From contig LFCK01000004.1 of assembly GCA_001189095.1 (NCBI GenBank), positions 1-64,000 of the forward strand: DNA of 64,000 bases, in the 5' to 3' direction. Below the pieces are notes generated by a model. The model did not search any database, was not told where the DNA came from, and saw nothing but the letters and a program-made list of their open reading frames with translations. Source of the DNA: Parcubacteria bacterium C7867-001 (GTDB lineage: Bacteria; Patescibacteria; Paceibacteria; UBA9973; UBA2103). Shown here piece by piece: positions 1 to 9,494 of the stretch (positions are counted from its first letter, which is position 1; every line of letters starts with the position of its first letter). The position numbers and the translations under genes were made by a program.

Positions 1-1
1 C

Positions 2-3000
2 TTGTACGCAAACTCAGCAACCACCTTCGCCAAAGTCGCATCCAGCACCAACGGCTTCATCCTCGCTCTCGCAAACGGAGCACCAGCGTGGGTTGCTTCG
101 ACGACGCTGTCGACGATTTCGGGAACACTGAATCTTGCGTCGCAGGTGACAGGTACTCTACCCGTGGGGAATGGTGGTACTGGTTGGGCAGCAATACAGT
201 CCGGAGCAATTCCGTACGGAAACGGATCAAGCGCGCTTTCAACGACGACCGCAGGAACGAATGGCTACACACTCGCACTTGTAGGAGGTGTCCCAACGTG
301 GGTGGCAACCACCACGCTTTCGACGATTTCGGGTACCCTTGCAGTATCGAAGGGAGGTACTGGTGCGACATCCTTCACCGCCGGCTCTGTCATTTACAGC
401 AACGGTACGACACTCACTCAAGACAACAGCAACTTCTATTGGAATTCTCTCAACCACTATCTCGGTCTTGGCACGATTACTCCACAAAATCGTCTTGATG
501 TGAGCGGCAGTGCCGCAATCGGTTCTTCATATGCAGGCACGTCTGCGGCTCCAACAAATGGCCTTATCGTCGAAGGGTATGTTGGTATTGGTCGAGTTGA
601 CCCGATCACTCCGCTTAACGTGAAGGGAGATCCGGTCACTTCGAATAACGTTGCGGGTACGGTACGTATTGACGGCAGTACTGGCGGCGCGGCGCTCGCA
701 CTTAACGCGCTTGCTGGTGGCGACTATACATGGATCGACTTTGCTGCTGGTAACGTTGGACGCTACGAAATTGGGGTAACAGGGAACGGCAGCGCAAGTC
801 CGGCTGCTCTCTATTTCAACCCGTCGACGCTTTCTGGAGAAACGGGCGCAGCATTACTTATACAAAGCGATGGCGATGTTGGCGTGGGTTCGACCTCGCC
901 ATGGGGCTTACTTTCGGTAAATGCAAATTCCATTAGTACACGCCCACAATTCGTAGTGGGTTCTTCAACCGCGACGAACTTCATCGTCTCGAATGCGGGT
1001 AACGTCGGCATCGGAACCACGAATGCTTCGCAGAAACTAACAATCGCTGGCTCGTCGGGCGTTCGTATTCAGATCCAGAACACTGGCGACAGCTTGCGCG
1101 GAGGTGACATTATTTCCGACGGTGCGTTCCGCGTTGAAAGCAATTCCGTACTCTACGCTGTTGCGTTCGGCATTGATAACGTCGAAAAGGCGCGCGTTGA
1201 CACCACCGGTAACTTCGGTGTCGGTACTACTTCGCCGTACGCCAAACTCTCCGTCGTGGGCCAGGCGGTGGCCGCATACTTCACGGCGACAACAACAACC
1301 GCCTCTACCTTCCCATACGCTTCCTCGACCGGTATTAGTGCTTCGTACGCATCCTCAACCAGCGCCTTCTTCGGCTCACTTTCGATCGGTTCACTCTCAG
1401 GCTTCTTGAAAGCAACCGCAGGCGCTGTATCGACCGCCGCAATCAATCTTGCGTCAGATATCACCGGCGTTCTCCCTGTTGGTAACGGCGGCACCGGCTG
1501 GGCCGCTATCCAATCAGGCGCCATTCCATACGGCAACGGCTCTTCAGCGCTCTCAACGACTACGGCCGGCACCAATGGCTACACACTCGCACTCGTTGGC
1601 GGTGTCCCAACATGGGTTGCTACCACCACGCTCTCAACGATTTCGGGGACGCTTGCGGTATCAAACGGCGGTACGGGCCAAACAACATTCACCAGCTCAC
1701 AACTCCTTTACGGAAACGGCACCAACGCACTCACGTCAGTCGCCACAACTGCACCAGCTCTTTCAAGCGCCTTCAGCTACTCAGGCACTCTCGGCGCATT
1801 CGTCGGCGGAGCAGCAGGAACCCTCTCACTCGCAACCAACGGCGTCGCACTCACCAACCTTGCGCAGATTGCAGCGAACTCCGTCCTCGTGAATAACACT
1901 TCGGCAACTGGTAACGTCACGGCAATTGCGACATCGTCGCTCTTTGGGGCGGGTACCAACGGGTTTGTGCTCGGTCTCGTGAACGGTCTTCCGAGCTGGG
2001 TCGCGACGACGACACTCGCGAACATTAGCGGTACGCTTGGCATAGCAAGTGGCGGCACGAATGCAACATCATTTGGTACCACCAACGGTATTACGTACTA
2101 CGACGGAACACGTCTCGTAAACGATGCGCAGCTTACCTACAGTGGAACCACCGATGTTCTTACGCTTTCATACGCGTCAACAACGGTTGTCAGTGCTTCT
2201 GGTGCTGCATACTTTGCAACAGGAAGCGGTAATGTCGGTGTTGGTACGACGACGCCGTGGGCAAAGTCGTCAGTCTCGCTTAACGGATCAAACGGTGCCC
2301 TGAATTTCGTGCAAGCATTTGGCGGAGAGACGCTCAACATAGTCACGTCGGGTAGCGGATTGGTTTCGCGCTATGGCGCAAATGGAACCGAAGCGGGAGG
2401 CGTTGGTGCATACGGAAATGGAGTCGTCGCAGGCATCGGCCTCTGGGGTGGGACGGTCACTGGCGGACCAGCACTGTATGTGACCAGTGGCAGCAACGTC
2501 GGCATCGGAACAACGAGTCCTCAATGGAAACTTACACTTGCAGATACCACCAAGCCACAACTCACCCTTGCAGACGGCTCATCGACAGCTGCGCCGTATA
2601 ACTTCCGCGCAATCGGCAACAAGCTCTATATCTCGACTTCCTCGCCAAGCACCTTCGCAACGACCACCTCGTCATTCTTCTCCTTCGATTCTTCGACTGG
2701 CTCGACGACTGCCGCTAAGCTCGATGTAACTGGCACTGCCACTTCAACCTTCGGTGCAGGAATTAATCTAACGACTGGCTGCTTTGCGATAAACAACACC
2801 TGCGTGTCGGGTGGTGCTGGCGGCGGTATCACAGCGATTGGCCCGACTGGTCAAACGCAGACCGGCAGCACCATTACGCTCGCGACGTCCTCAACTGCGT
2901 TCAATGGTCTTACCGCATCGACCACGATTACCGGTTCTGGTAACACCATCACCTTTGCAAATACGCTTGCCGGTACGCTTGCGGTCGGCGGTGGCGGTAC

Positions 3001-4021
3001 GGGCGCCACAACGCTTACCGGTCTTCTGGTAGGTAACGGCACATCCGCATTCACGGCAGTCACGACTTCGTCCGGTATCGCGGGACAGATTTCTGACGAA
3101 ACAGGTAGTAGCGGCGGCGTGCTCGTATTCTCTGCGAGTCCGTCCCTCACAGGTACGCTTACAGTCACGAATACCGGTGTGACGACGGTCGGCGGCGATT
3201 CTGGCCGAGCCATCGAGATGAAGGCTAGCTCGGCTGGCGTTGCTCAGTACTTCGACTGGGCCGACCTCACTGCAGAAGACTTCGACTTCCGCTTGATCAA
3301 CAACTCGGCAAGTAATAACTTCCAGATCATCTCTTCGACTACCTCGAATCTCTTTACGCTCACGGGTGCGGGCAACGTTGGTATAGGTTCTTCAACGCCG
3401 TGGCGCAATCTTTCGGTCACGGGAACCGTAGCCAATGCGCAGGTCGCAATCGCGTACGACCAGACGAATTACACGCAGCTTCAGGTAGGTTCCACCGGCG
3501 ACCTCTTCGCCTACCCATCAGGGTCCGACTCGCTCTTCAACGATGGCAATCTCTGGGTCTGTAGCGGCGGTTCCGGCAGCACGAACGGCTGTCCGTCAGG
3601 CGCGCCGTCAGGTAACGGTTCTATCATCGCGGAGACCGGCATCGGCGTCGCTTCCTCGACGCCATGGGCTGGTATTTCGGTCGCGACCGGGAAAGCCATC
3701 GTCGTTGCGGAAAATACCCTCGCAACCTCGACGTCAATGACGGTTGACTGGCGTAACGGAAACCAGCAGCTGGTCCGTCTCGGTTTCTCGGCAACGACCA
3801 TAAGCTTCTCTGGTTTCGTGGAAGGCCAGAAGCTCGTACTCACCGTCTGCAATCCAAACGGTACCGGGGGCGCACTTTCGTTCGGAACGCAGGTGCTTTG
3901 GCCGGGCGGCACCATTCCAACGCAAACGACCAGTGCAAACAAATGCGACGTATGGAGCTTCCTCGCAACCATGGGAACCTCGACGCTCAAGATTCTCGGA
4001 AGCCAGACGCCTAACTTCTAA
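2..4021 (+). CDS. Giant repeat-rich surface/fibre-like protein, 5' partial
   Basis: The frame is open from the window edge, so the true start lies upstream; 1339 residues are visible. The protein is almost entirely low-complexity, rich in Ser, Thr, Gly and Ala. At least eight copies of a G-[NDF]-[VL]-G-[VIL]-G-[TS]-[TS]-x-P block recur every 60-250 residues, a pattern seen in phage tail-fibre-like and S74-associated surface proteins. A second repeat family carries GGTGW and YGNG blocks; two 62-residue copies (codons at 164-349 and 1478-1663) are identical in amino acids. The C-terminal 100 residues are less repetitive and contain two cysteines, perhaps a folded cap. I see no transmembrane segment. 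A role as an extended cell-surface adhesin or fibre is inferred from composition. The family is not identified precisely. Confidence 0.8.
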   Translation: MYANSATTFAKVASSTNGFILALANGAPAWVASTTLSTISGTLNLASQVTGTLPVGNGGTGWAAIQSGAIPYGNGSSALSTTTAGTNGYTLALVGGVPTWVATTTLSTISGTLAVSKGGTGATSFTAGSVIYSNGTTLTQDNSNFYWNSLNHYLGLGTITPQNRLDVSGSAAIGSSYAGTSAAPTNGLIVEGYVGIGRVDPITPLNVKGDPVTSNNVAGTVRIDGSTGGAALALNALAGGDYTWIDFAAGNVGRYEIGVTGNGSASPAALYFNPSTLSGETGAALLIQSDGDVGVGSTSPWGLLSVNANSISTRPQFVVGSSTATNFIVSNAGNVGIGTTNASQKLTIAGSSGVRIQIQNTGDSLRGGDIISDGAFRVESNSVLYAVAFGIDNVEKARVDTTGNFGVGTTSPYAKLSVVGQAVAAYFTATTTTASTFPYASSTGISASYASSTSAFFGSLSIGSLSGFLKATAGAVSTAAINLASDITGVLPVGNGGTGWAAIQSGAIPYGNGSSALSTTTAGTNGYTLALVGGVPTWVATTTLSTISGTLAVSNGGTGQTTFTSSQLLYGNGTNALTSVATTAPALSSAFSYSGTLGAFVGGAAGTLSLATNGVALTNLAQIAANSVLVNNTSATGNVTAIATSSLFGAGTNGFVLGLVNGLPSWVATTTLANISGTLGIASGGTNATSFGTTNGITYYDGTRLVNDAQLTYSGTTDVLTLSYASTTVVSASGAAYFATGSGNVGVGTTTPWAKSSVSLNGSNGALNFVQAFGGETLNIVTSGSGLVSRYGANGTEAGGVGAYGNGVVAGIGLWGGTVTGGPALYVTSGSNVGIGTTSPQWKLTLADTTKPQLTLADGSSTAAPYNFRAIGNKLYISTSSPSTFATTTSSFFSFDSSTGSTTAAKLDVTGTATSTFGAGINLTTGCFAINNTCVSGGAGGGITAIGPTGQTQTGSTITLATSSTAFNGLTASTTITGSGNTITFANTLAGTLAVGGGGTGATTLTGLLVGNGTSAFTAVTTSSGIAGQISDETGSSGGVLVFSASPSLTGTLTVTNTGVTTVGGDSGRAIEMKASSAGVAQYFDWADLTAEDFDFRLINNSASNNFQIISSTTSNLFTLTGAGNVGIGSSTPWRNLSVTGTVANAQVAIAYDQTNYTQLQVGSTGDLFAYPSGSDSLFNDGNLWVCSGGSGSTNGCPSGAPSGNGSIIAETGIGVASSTPWAGISVATGKAIVVAENTLATSTSMTVDWRNGNQQLVRLGFSATTISFSGFVEGQKLVLTVCNPNGTGGALSFGTQVLWPGGTIPTQTTSANKCDVWSFLATMGTSTLKILGSQTPNF

Positions 4022-4030
4022 CGTATACTT

Positions 4031-4933
4031 ATGAACAACCGTATGCAGCAATTCGATATCGCTCCGAAGGCAGAGTCAGGAATGCCAGGCAGGGGAAGTG
4101 CTGCAGCTGACTTTGTCGCGCACAATAATATAGTTCCTATTATCTTTACGCTTCTCGTGATGAGTGGTGGGGGAGCACTGGCGGCGACTAATCCGGAGGT
4201 GCAGCAGGCGGTAGTCTCGAAGCAGCAGACCGTACAGAGTATCGATAATACGTACATCGTGAATGTCGACCTTACTCGCTACAAGCCGAGAGTCGAGATT
4301 ACCGGAATTACCGAAGACGAGATTACTTACTACGTGAACTATCGTCTCTATACCATCGACGTCAACGACGACTCGGTGTGGACGGATGTGATACGACCTA
4401 CAACCTTAAAGGTTGCGAAAAACGCACTAAAAGGCGGAGATCTCGGGCTCTTCGTCGAAAAGGAGCTCGCACAGCTTACGGATAATGAACTCACCCGTCT
4501 TAAAGAGACTCAGGCTATTCAGCGTGCGCGCGGTGTCTCGCAAAAGACGGTGACGACCGAATACGACGGTATCATTGGCAAGTTCATCGATCCGACGCAA
4601 GAAACATTTCCTGGGTATGAACCGGTTATTTCAGCACCTCCGGTGGTTGAAAGTCCGGTTCCGGCTCAAATAACCACACTCCTTTCGACCGAAGCAGAAG
4701 AAGCTCGCCGACTCGCCGAGGCAGGTGCATCACACGCTACAACGACGTCACCGCAGCAAACTCTAGAGCCGTCACCAACTCCACCACCGAGTTCGCCGCC
4801 TGCCGAAGTGCCTCCGCCAGCAACTCCCGAGGCAACCACTACACCTCCTGCACCTGAGCCAACACCAGAGCCAGAGCCAACCCCAGAACCCGAACCGGTC
4901 CCAGAAACAGGAAGTACGACTCCGACGACTTGA
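4031..4933 (+). CDS. Membrane-anchored protein with Pro/Glu-rich C-terminal tail
   Basis: Unrecognised 300-residue protein. A short polar N-terminus is followed by one hydrophobic segment (about residues 33-52) that could be a membrane anchor or uncleaved signal. A folded-looking charged region of about 150 residues follows, then from about residue 205 a linker ending in a proline-, threonine- and glutamate-rich repeat (PEPTPEPEP type). Such tails often act as flexible spacers in cell-envelope proteins. A TATACT box lies at 4023-4028, just 5' of the start; an in-frame ATG at 4043 is an alternative start. It follows the giant repeat protein by 9 nt and runs in the same direction, so it may help anchor or export it, but that is only context. 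No enzymatic motif is seen. Confidence 0.75.
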   Translation: MNNRMQQFDIAPKAESGMPGRGSAAADFVAHNNIVPIIFTLLVMSGGGALAATNPEVQQAVVSKQQTVQSIDNTYIVNVDLTRYKPRVEITGITEDEITYYVNYRLYTIDVNDDSVWTDVIRPTTLKVAKNALKGGDLGLFVEKELAQLTDNELTRLKETQAIQRARGVSQKTVTTEYDGIIGKFIDPTQETFPGYEPVISAPPVVESPVPAQITTLLSTEAEEARRLAEAGASHATTTSPQQTLEPSPTPPPSSPPAEVPPPATPEATTTPPAPEPTPEPEPTPEPEPVPETGSTTPTT

Positions 4934-4939
4934 TATACT
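4934..4939 (+). promoter_or_regulatory. -10 box of a probable leaderless promoter
   Basis: TATACT ends 6 nt before the ATG at 4946, so transcription would start at or next to the start codon. No Shine-Dalgarno sequence fits between. The same arrangement recurs at many genes of the window. Confidence 0.55.
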
Positions 4940-4945
4940 TTCGAA

Positions 4946-5797
4946 ATGGAAGCTTCGCTCACCGCATCTGCTGCACCCTCTGCCCCTGCGCCACAAAAAA
5001 GCACGATACGTGACTTTGCGTTCCCGATAGTCGCTATTTTGGCTAGCCTCTACTTCCCAAAACAGTTCATTATCGATGCCTTTCTCGTTGTCGGTCAAGC
5101 ACACTTTTTAATGGCCTACCTCTATCAGTATCGAGGGAAAAAGATGAACCAGTGGTACGCACTTGTCGGGCTTCTTACCTTCGCAGCGTGTGCGCTGTAT
5201 TTTACGGCGGGTGGTGGTGTGACCGCGATTCTCATTGTTGCGGGAATTCTTTTTGCACTCCATTTCGCTATTGACGAGTGTACGCTCCACGAAGAGAAGC
5301 TGAGTATGCGTAGTTGGGTAGCGATCGGGGGATTCGTAGCGATGTTCTCATCGCTCATTCTCCTTGTGATCTATCCACATCTTGTCGTTGTCCCAATTAT
5401 TGCGAGCTTCTTACTTGCAGCGAGTATCGCAGTCCGGACATTCGTAAGTCGCACTCCGGTCTCTCGTACCGAGCGCTATCTCTGGTTTGTCGAAGCGTCT
5501 CTTTTTGTTCTAGCCCTCGTGCTCGGCCTTCCTGAACAAGTGCTTGGCGTTGTACTCCTTCTCCATTTTGCTAACTGGTATGTCTGGTATGGGGGTAAGG
5601 TCGCGGAGCGCCCCGGAAAGGCGAAAGGGTACTGGACTGAGGTTATCGTCACGCTCGCAATTTCCGCAGCAGCATTCGCTGCACTACGCTACTTTGGCGC
5701 GTCAGTCTTCGGACTCTTCTTCGCGCTCCAGTTTTATTACGCCTGGGCAATTGCACACATTCTTCTCTCGTTTGTCTCAGCAAAATGGCATTCGTAG
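4946..5797 (+). CDS. Polytopic membrane protein, four-member paralogue family, copy 1
   Basis: A 283-residue protein with about eight hydrophobic helices. It is clearly paralogous to the proteins at 10940, 11764 and 12626. Shared invariant features are a His before an A-x-L-YQYR block (H53, YQYR 60-63), the motif H-x3-D-E-x2-L-H-x-E (H106, D110, E111, H115, E117), an SRTE or RAE block between helices, LLH[FY]-x-NW (H207, N210, W211) and a His in the last helix (H271). Histidines and acids conserved inside or near membrane helices suggest a metal-binding integral membrane enzyme. That is inference, and I do not recognise the family. Its -10 box lies 6 nt before the ATG. The 3' neighbour, a surface protein, starts 28 nt downstream. 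Confidence 0.85.
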   Translation: MEASLTASAAPSAPAPQKSTIRDFAFPIVAILASLYFPKQFIIDAFLVVGQAHFLMAYLYQYRGKKMNQWYALVGLLTFAACALYFTAGGGVTAILIVAGILFALHFAIDECTLHEEKLSMRSWVAIGGFVAMFSSLILLVIYPHLVVVPIIASFLLAASIAVRTFVSRTPVSRTERYLWFVEASLFVLALVLGLPEQVLGVVLLLHFANWYVWYGGKVAERPGKAKGYWTEVIVTLAISAAAFAALRYFGASVFGLFFALQFYYAWAIAHILLSFVSAKWHS

Positions 5798-5825
5798 ACC
5801 TGCTACTATATACCTATCCGCAGTC

Positions 5826-7937
5826 ATGAAAAAAGACGAACTCCCTACGGCTGGAAAAGACTCGCTCATCACGCTCGCGCTCGGGGCCGTCGCTGTCGTA
5901 ACGTCACTTGCCGCAGGTTGGATAGCACTTTCGCCCACTGACCACACTCCGCGTAAGCCGTTGCCAGCTATTGAGCAACAGATAGCGGCGCTCCGCGGTA
6001 AGCAAATAATAAGCTCCGAGCACTACAAAGAAGGGAATGAAACGAGAGTCCGGTATAGCTACATAGGAGAGCCACTCCCAGCAAAACTCTCTGTCGACGA
6101 AGTGGTTGGGAAGCGAACTCCAACCTCCTATACGCGCGATCTTGGAAAAGGGAACGACGGATCGCCGAAACTACAAGCGCTCGTCTATCCAAAACCCCAG
6201 TTCTTCAATAAAGAGGGTACCTGGTACTACCAAGAGTACGGTGTCGCTTCGCAAAAAGCTTTTGATACCGTATTCCCGAAAGCATTTCTTTCGTCATGGA
6301 TTCCTGTCGCGTACGCAAAGACGGACTCGGCATACACCAAAGCATCAGGCGACGGGGATGTATATACGAGTGTAGACACCACCGATACCGGCTATGACTG
6401 GACTACCGCACACGATTCAAGTAGCGGGTACTCATATGATACGTCTTCAACAATTTTTGGCGTCGGTATCAATCTGGTCCAGTTTCCGGGTCCGGAAGGT
6501 TGTGACGACATAAAGGTCGCTTGTCACACGTACTACACTACGCAGATATTCCGTGGATTCTTACCGTTCGATACGTCGTCCATACCGTATGGTTCGAAGA
6601 TTAGCTCCTCAACGCTAATCCTCGTTGAGTCGGGTTCCCTCTCGGATTCTCACAACGATACCAAAGATTATTTTACGCTCGTGCAGACCACCCAGAATTC
6701 CGATCAAGGACTTGAAGTGGGTGATTTCGATCAGGCGGGTTCTGTTACGAGTCCAACCGAGGGAATAGATTCGGGTCAACGCAAAGATATTAGCTCTATG
6801 GTAGCGAATACGTCGTACGCAATGACACTTAATTCAACAGGTCGCAGCTGGATCAAAACGAATGGCCAGCAGAGCGTGTGTAGTGCGGCAAGCTCTGGAA
6901 CTGGACAGATCTTTCTTACCTCAGGATCGAGCTGGGTCGTTCCTCCAAACTGGGGCGGCACCAATACCATTGAAACAATCGGTGGTGGAGGCGGCGGCTC
7001 AGCATTCAATTCAGGCGGTGTCGGCGAAGGCGGCGGTGGTGGTGGCGCATATTCGAAAGCAACGAATGTTAGCCTTGTGCCAGGGAGTACGGTTACCTAT
7101 GCAATAGGTGCAGGCGGCGGCTTTTCAACCGCTGGCGGGGATACGTATTTCTGTAACTCAACCTCAAATTGCGCCTCTATTGCTGGTAGTGCAGTGGTGG
7201 TTGGTGCAAAAGGAGGTAGCGGCGCTTCGGTCGGAACCGGTGGTGCTGGCGGCGCGTCTGGATCTGGTATTGGGACTACAAAGGTATCTGGCGGTACAGG
7301 AGGGAGTGCTGGGTCATGGGGTGGGGGTGGGGGTGGGGGTGCCGGGGGCCCTTCTGGTGCAGGTGCTAACGGAGGCTTAAGTAGCACGGGTGGGGGTGGG
7401 GGTGGGGGTGCGAGCGGCGGCGCTGCAGGAAGTGCTGGATCTGGCAGTACTGGCGGCGCTGGCGGCAATGGTCCTCTTGGTTCTGGTGGCGGCGCGGCAA
7501 ATACAGGCGGCACGAACGGAGGCGGAGGCGGAGGCGGCGATGGCACTGTTGGTGGCGGAGCGGGTGGCGATGGCACGGATTGGAATAGTACGCATGGCGC
7601 AGGCGCAGGCGGTGGCGGTTCAGGAGACAATTCGTTCGTATATGGTGCTAATGGAGGTCTCTATGGCGGCGGCGGCGGCGGCGCGCCTGATGACTCTGGT
7701 TCTGGTGGCGGCTCAGGCGCCGGCGGTATTATTGTCATGAGTGGTTCTGGTTTTGGAAGCGGTATTACCTGTCTCGGTATTCGGGAAGGACACGACACGA
7801 CCAACACGAATCCGGGCACAGTCGGAGGAACCTATGCAAACCCGTACTCTTCAGAACAGACGGGGACAAGCCAAGATCCTGTTCTTGCGGTTACCTACAC
7901 ACCGCCGTTTGCGTTCTGGCAGTTCCAAGATTTCTAA
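5826..7937 (+). CDS. Membrane-anchored surface protein, beta-sandwich domain split by a glycine-rich domain
   Basis: I place the start at the ATG at 5826 (703 residues), because the upstream part of the same frame overlaps the preceding gene and is not protein-like. Residues about 13-32 form an N-terminal membrane anchor. A charged domain with several Tyr/Trp follows, then a secreted beta-rich domain resembling DNRLRE/carbohydrate-binding-type sandwiches (STLILVE, TGRSWIKTNG). From about residue 355 to 640 the sequence becomes a glycine-rich domain of the kind introduced by a VPPNWGG-type strand. It then resumes the sandwich-like ending (LGIREGHD ... DPVLAVTYT). The glycine-rich part therefore looks inserted into the other domain. 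The coding strand has long G-tracts at 7318-7339 and 7388-7409. A role as surface adhesin is inferred. Confidence 0.8.
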   Translation: MKKDELPTAGKDSLITLALGAVAVVTSLAAGWIALSPTDHTPRKPLPAIEQQIAALRGKQIISSEHYKEGNETRVRYSYIGEPLPAKLSVDEVVGKRTPTSYTRDLGKGNDGSPKLQALVYPKPQFFNKEGTWYYQEYGVASQKAFDTVFPKAFLSSWIPVAYAKTDSAYTKASGDGDVYTSVDTTDTGYDWTTAHDSSSGYSYDTSSTIFGVGINLVQFPGPEGCDDIKVACHTYYTTQIFRGFLPFDTSSIPYGSKISSSTLILVESGSLSDSHNDTKDYFTLVQTTQNSDQGLEVGDFDQAGSVTSPTEGIDSGQRKDISSMVANTSYAMTLNSTGRSWIKTNGQQSVCSAASSGTGQIFLTSGSSWVVPPNWGGTNTIETIGGGGGGSAFNSGGVGEGGGGGGAYSKATNVSLVPGSTVTYAIGAGGGFSTAGGDTYFCNSTSNCASIAGSAVVVGAKGGSGASVGTGGAGGASGSGIGTTKVSGGTGGSAGSWGGGGGGGAGGPSGAGANGGLSSTGGGGGGGASGGAAGSAGSGSTGGAGGNGPLGSGGGAANTGGTNGGGGGGGDGTVGGGAGGDGTDWNSTHGAGAGGGGSGDNSFVYGANGGLYGGGGGGAPDDSGSGGGSGAGGIIVMSGSGFGSGITCLGIREGHDTTNTNPGTVGGTYANPYSSEQTGTSQDPVLAVTYTPPFAFWQFQDF

Positions 7938-7956
7938 TTTCATCTTTCGGTAGGCG

Positions 7957-9492
7957 TTACGGGATAGTGGTCGAGAGAAACGATACGGTATGACCATCGG
8001 AGCGAGTCACGACTCGTCCTGTTGGATCGATGATGAACGAAGGAGAGGCATTCGCTGATTGGAGATACCATGCACGGTTCCGGACGGCATGCACTTTTCC
8101 TATCTGCTCCATTTTCTCTGAGAGCGTACGTGAACCGCGGAACCATGCTGGGTTGAATAGCTCAACGAGGACTGAAGCGCCTTTGTTCGCTGCAAGGTCG
8201 TGAAAGAGGTACGGCGATATGGATTCGGAGCAGAGTAACGCGCCTACTATCTTTCCGTTCCATGGCACCGCAACTGTCTCCGAGCCGCGCACGAGCGAAC
8301 GCAGACGGGTAAGATACTGATCTATTTCGGGGTCCCCGAACAGGGAAAGTACCGGTGACGTCGTGTATGGTTGGTACTCGCCGAGCGGCATCAAGAACAT
8401 TTTTGCGTACGAAGCAATTTTCCCATGGACGGTGCTGTAGTAATAGAGCGTCGCATGCTCTACGGAACCGGGTTTCGTCGGCGCTATATATCGGTCATAC
8501 GATGTTGTGCCTTCAGTTTCAGTCACGCTACGATACTCAGAGTTCACAATGAGAATGTCCTTTCCTTTGAAGAGGTTAAGAACGCTGTCGTGAAGTTCTA
8601 TCGAAGAATATGCTTGGTCGAGACTGAATCCTTCAGGAACCACTATCATATCTGGATACGGTTCTCCCTGCGCGGCTATTTCTTCCATGAGCAGTCGAAC
8701 TCGGCCGGCGTTATAAGAATCGTCGATTGGTGCTACAGGACTTGCTATCGTCACCTTAAACGGGTTGCTCGTGTTTTGAGAGGGCGCTGGCACGGTAAGG
8801 AATGCGGGAACACAAAGAAGGAGCGCCCCAGCGCACGCAACTTCCACTACATGCTTCGGAGAGTGTTTATTCCCAAGTAGGAGGGTTGCAGCACATGCGG
8901 CAAGAAATCCTACAACGAAATCGAGTACGGTGATGCCGCCGAGTCTCGAAAATTGAAGAAGGTACGGGTTCTCAGCTAGGGTGTAGCCGAGGGAGGTAAC
9001 TGAAAAGTGCGGACCGAAGAGCGATTCACGGCCGAGGGTAATAAGGGCGAATCCCCACATACGTCCGTGACCCTCGAGGGTCCAAAGAAATGCTGCGCTG
9101 AGCGGACCAAAACGGCTTTTTCGTATGAGGAAAAGAAGCACTGCAGTGAGAGCGGTTGCGAGAGCCATGCTCGCCGACGCCATAAACCACATGGAGCCGA
9201 CCGCGAGTCCCTCAATCCATGGGTCGCTCACATGAAGCCAATTGAGCGGAATGGTATCCCAGAACCATACGATACCCGCTCCTGCCGTTGCGATGCCGAA
9301 GAGGAATCCGCGCCACGCAGCACTCGTCTTGTTTTTTGCGGTATGCCAGATGTCGACGAAGAAAAGCGTTAACCCGATTGGTGCACAAAACCAGAGAATG
9401 GAAAAAGACTCACCGAGCGCTCCTAGCGTGCTCGCAAGAAGAATGAGAAGAACCGAACTCTTTCGCACAGAGTCTACAAGGTAGTGGTACAT
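7957..9492 (-). CDS. lnt: Apolipoprotein N-acyltransferase
   Basis: A 511-residue integral membrane acyltransferase of the nitrilase superfamily, which in bacteria adds the third acyl chain to lipoproteins at the outer face of the membrane. The N-terminal 235 residues contain about seven hydrophobic helices, and the C-terminal half is the nitrilase-fold domain. The catalytic triad is visible: E287 in VVPEGFS, K364 in SYAKMFLMPLGEY and C421 in LLCSES. Length equals the family norm. It begins 2 nt after the sulfatase-fold gene on the same strand, so the two are probably co-transcribed. In a cell with a limited lipid repertoire this suggests lipoproteins are modified. The acyl donor cannot be read from sequence. 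Confidence 0.9.
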   Translation of the reverse strand: MYHYLVDSVRKSSVLLILLASTLGALGESFSILWFCAPIGLTLFFVDIWHTAKNKTSAAWRGFLFGIATAGAGIVWFWDTIPLNWLHVSDPWIEGLAVGSMWFMASASMALATALTAVLLFLIRKSRFGPLSAAFLWTLEGHGRMWGFALITLGRESLFGPHFSVTSLGYTLAENPYLLQFSRLGGITVLDFVVGFLAACAATLLLGNKHSPKHVVEVACAGALLLCVPAFLTVPAPSQNTSNPFKVTIASPVAPIDDSYNAGRVRLLMEEIAAQGEPYPDMIVVPEGFSLDQAYSSIELHDSVLNLFKGKDILIVNSEYRSVTETEGTTSYDRYIAPTKPGSVEHATLYYYSTVHGKIASYAKMFLMPLGEYQPYTTSPVLSLFGDPEIDQYLTRLRSLVRGSETVAVPWNGKIVGALLCSESISPYLFHDLAANKGASVLVELFNPAWFRGSRTLSEKMEQIGKVHAVRNRAWYLQSANASPSFIIDPTGRVVTRSDGHTVSFLSTTIP

Positions 9493-9494
9493 GG

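Noticed and set aside
4666..5104. Minus-strand glycine/serine-rich frames
   Set aside because: Complement of the Pro/Glu-rich tail coding region of the gene at 4031; no own start signals.
5544..5825. Upstream extension of the glycine-rich surface protein
   Set aside because: It overlaps the membrane protein gene by 254 nt and has no protein-like features; the ATG at 5826 begins a normal membrane anchor.
7097..7630. Long minus-strand frame of prolines and alanines
   Set aside because: It is the exact complement of the glycine-rich repeat of the plus-strand surface protein; its proline runs follow from the GGN codons.
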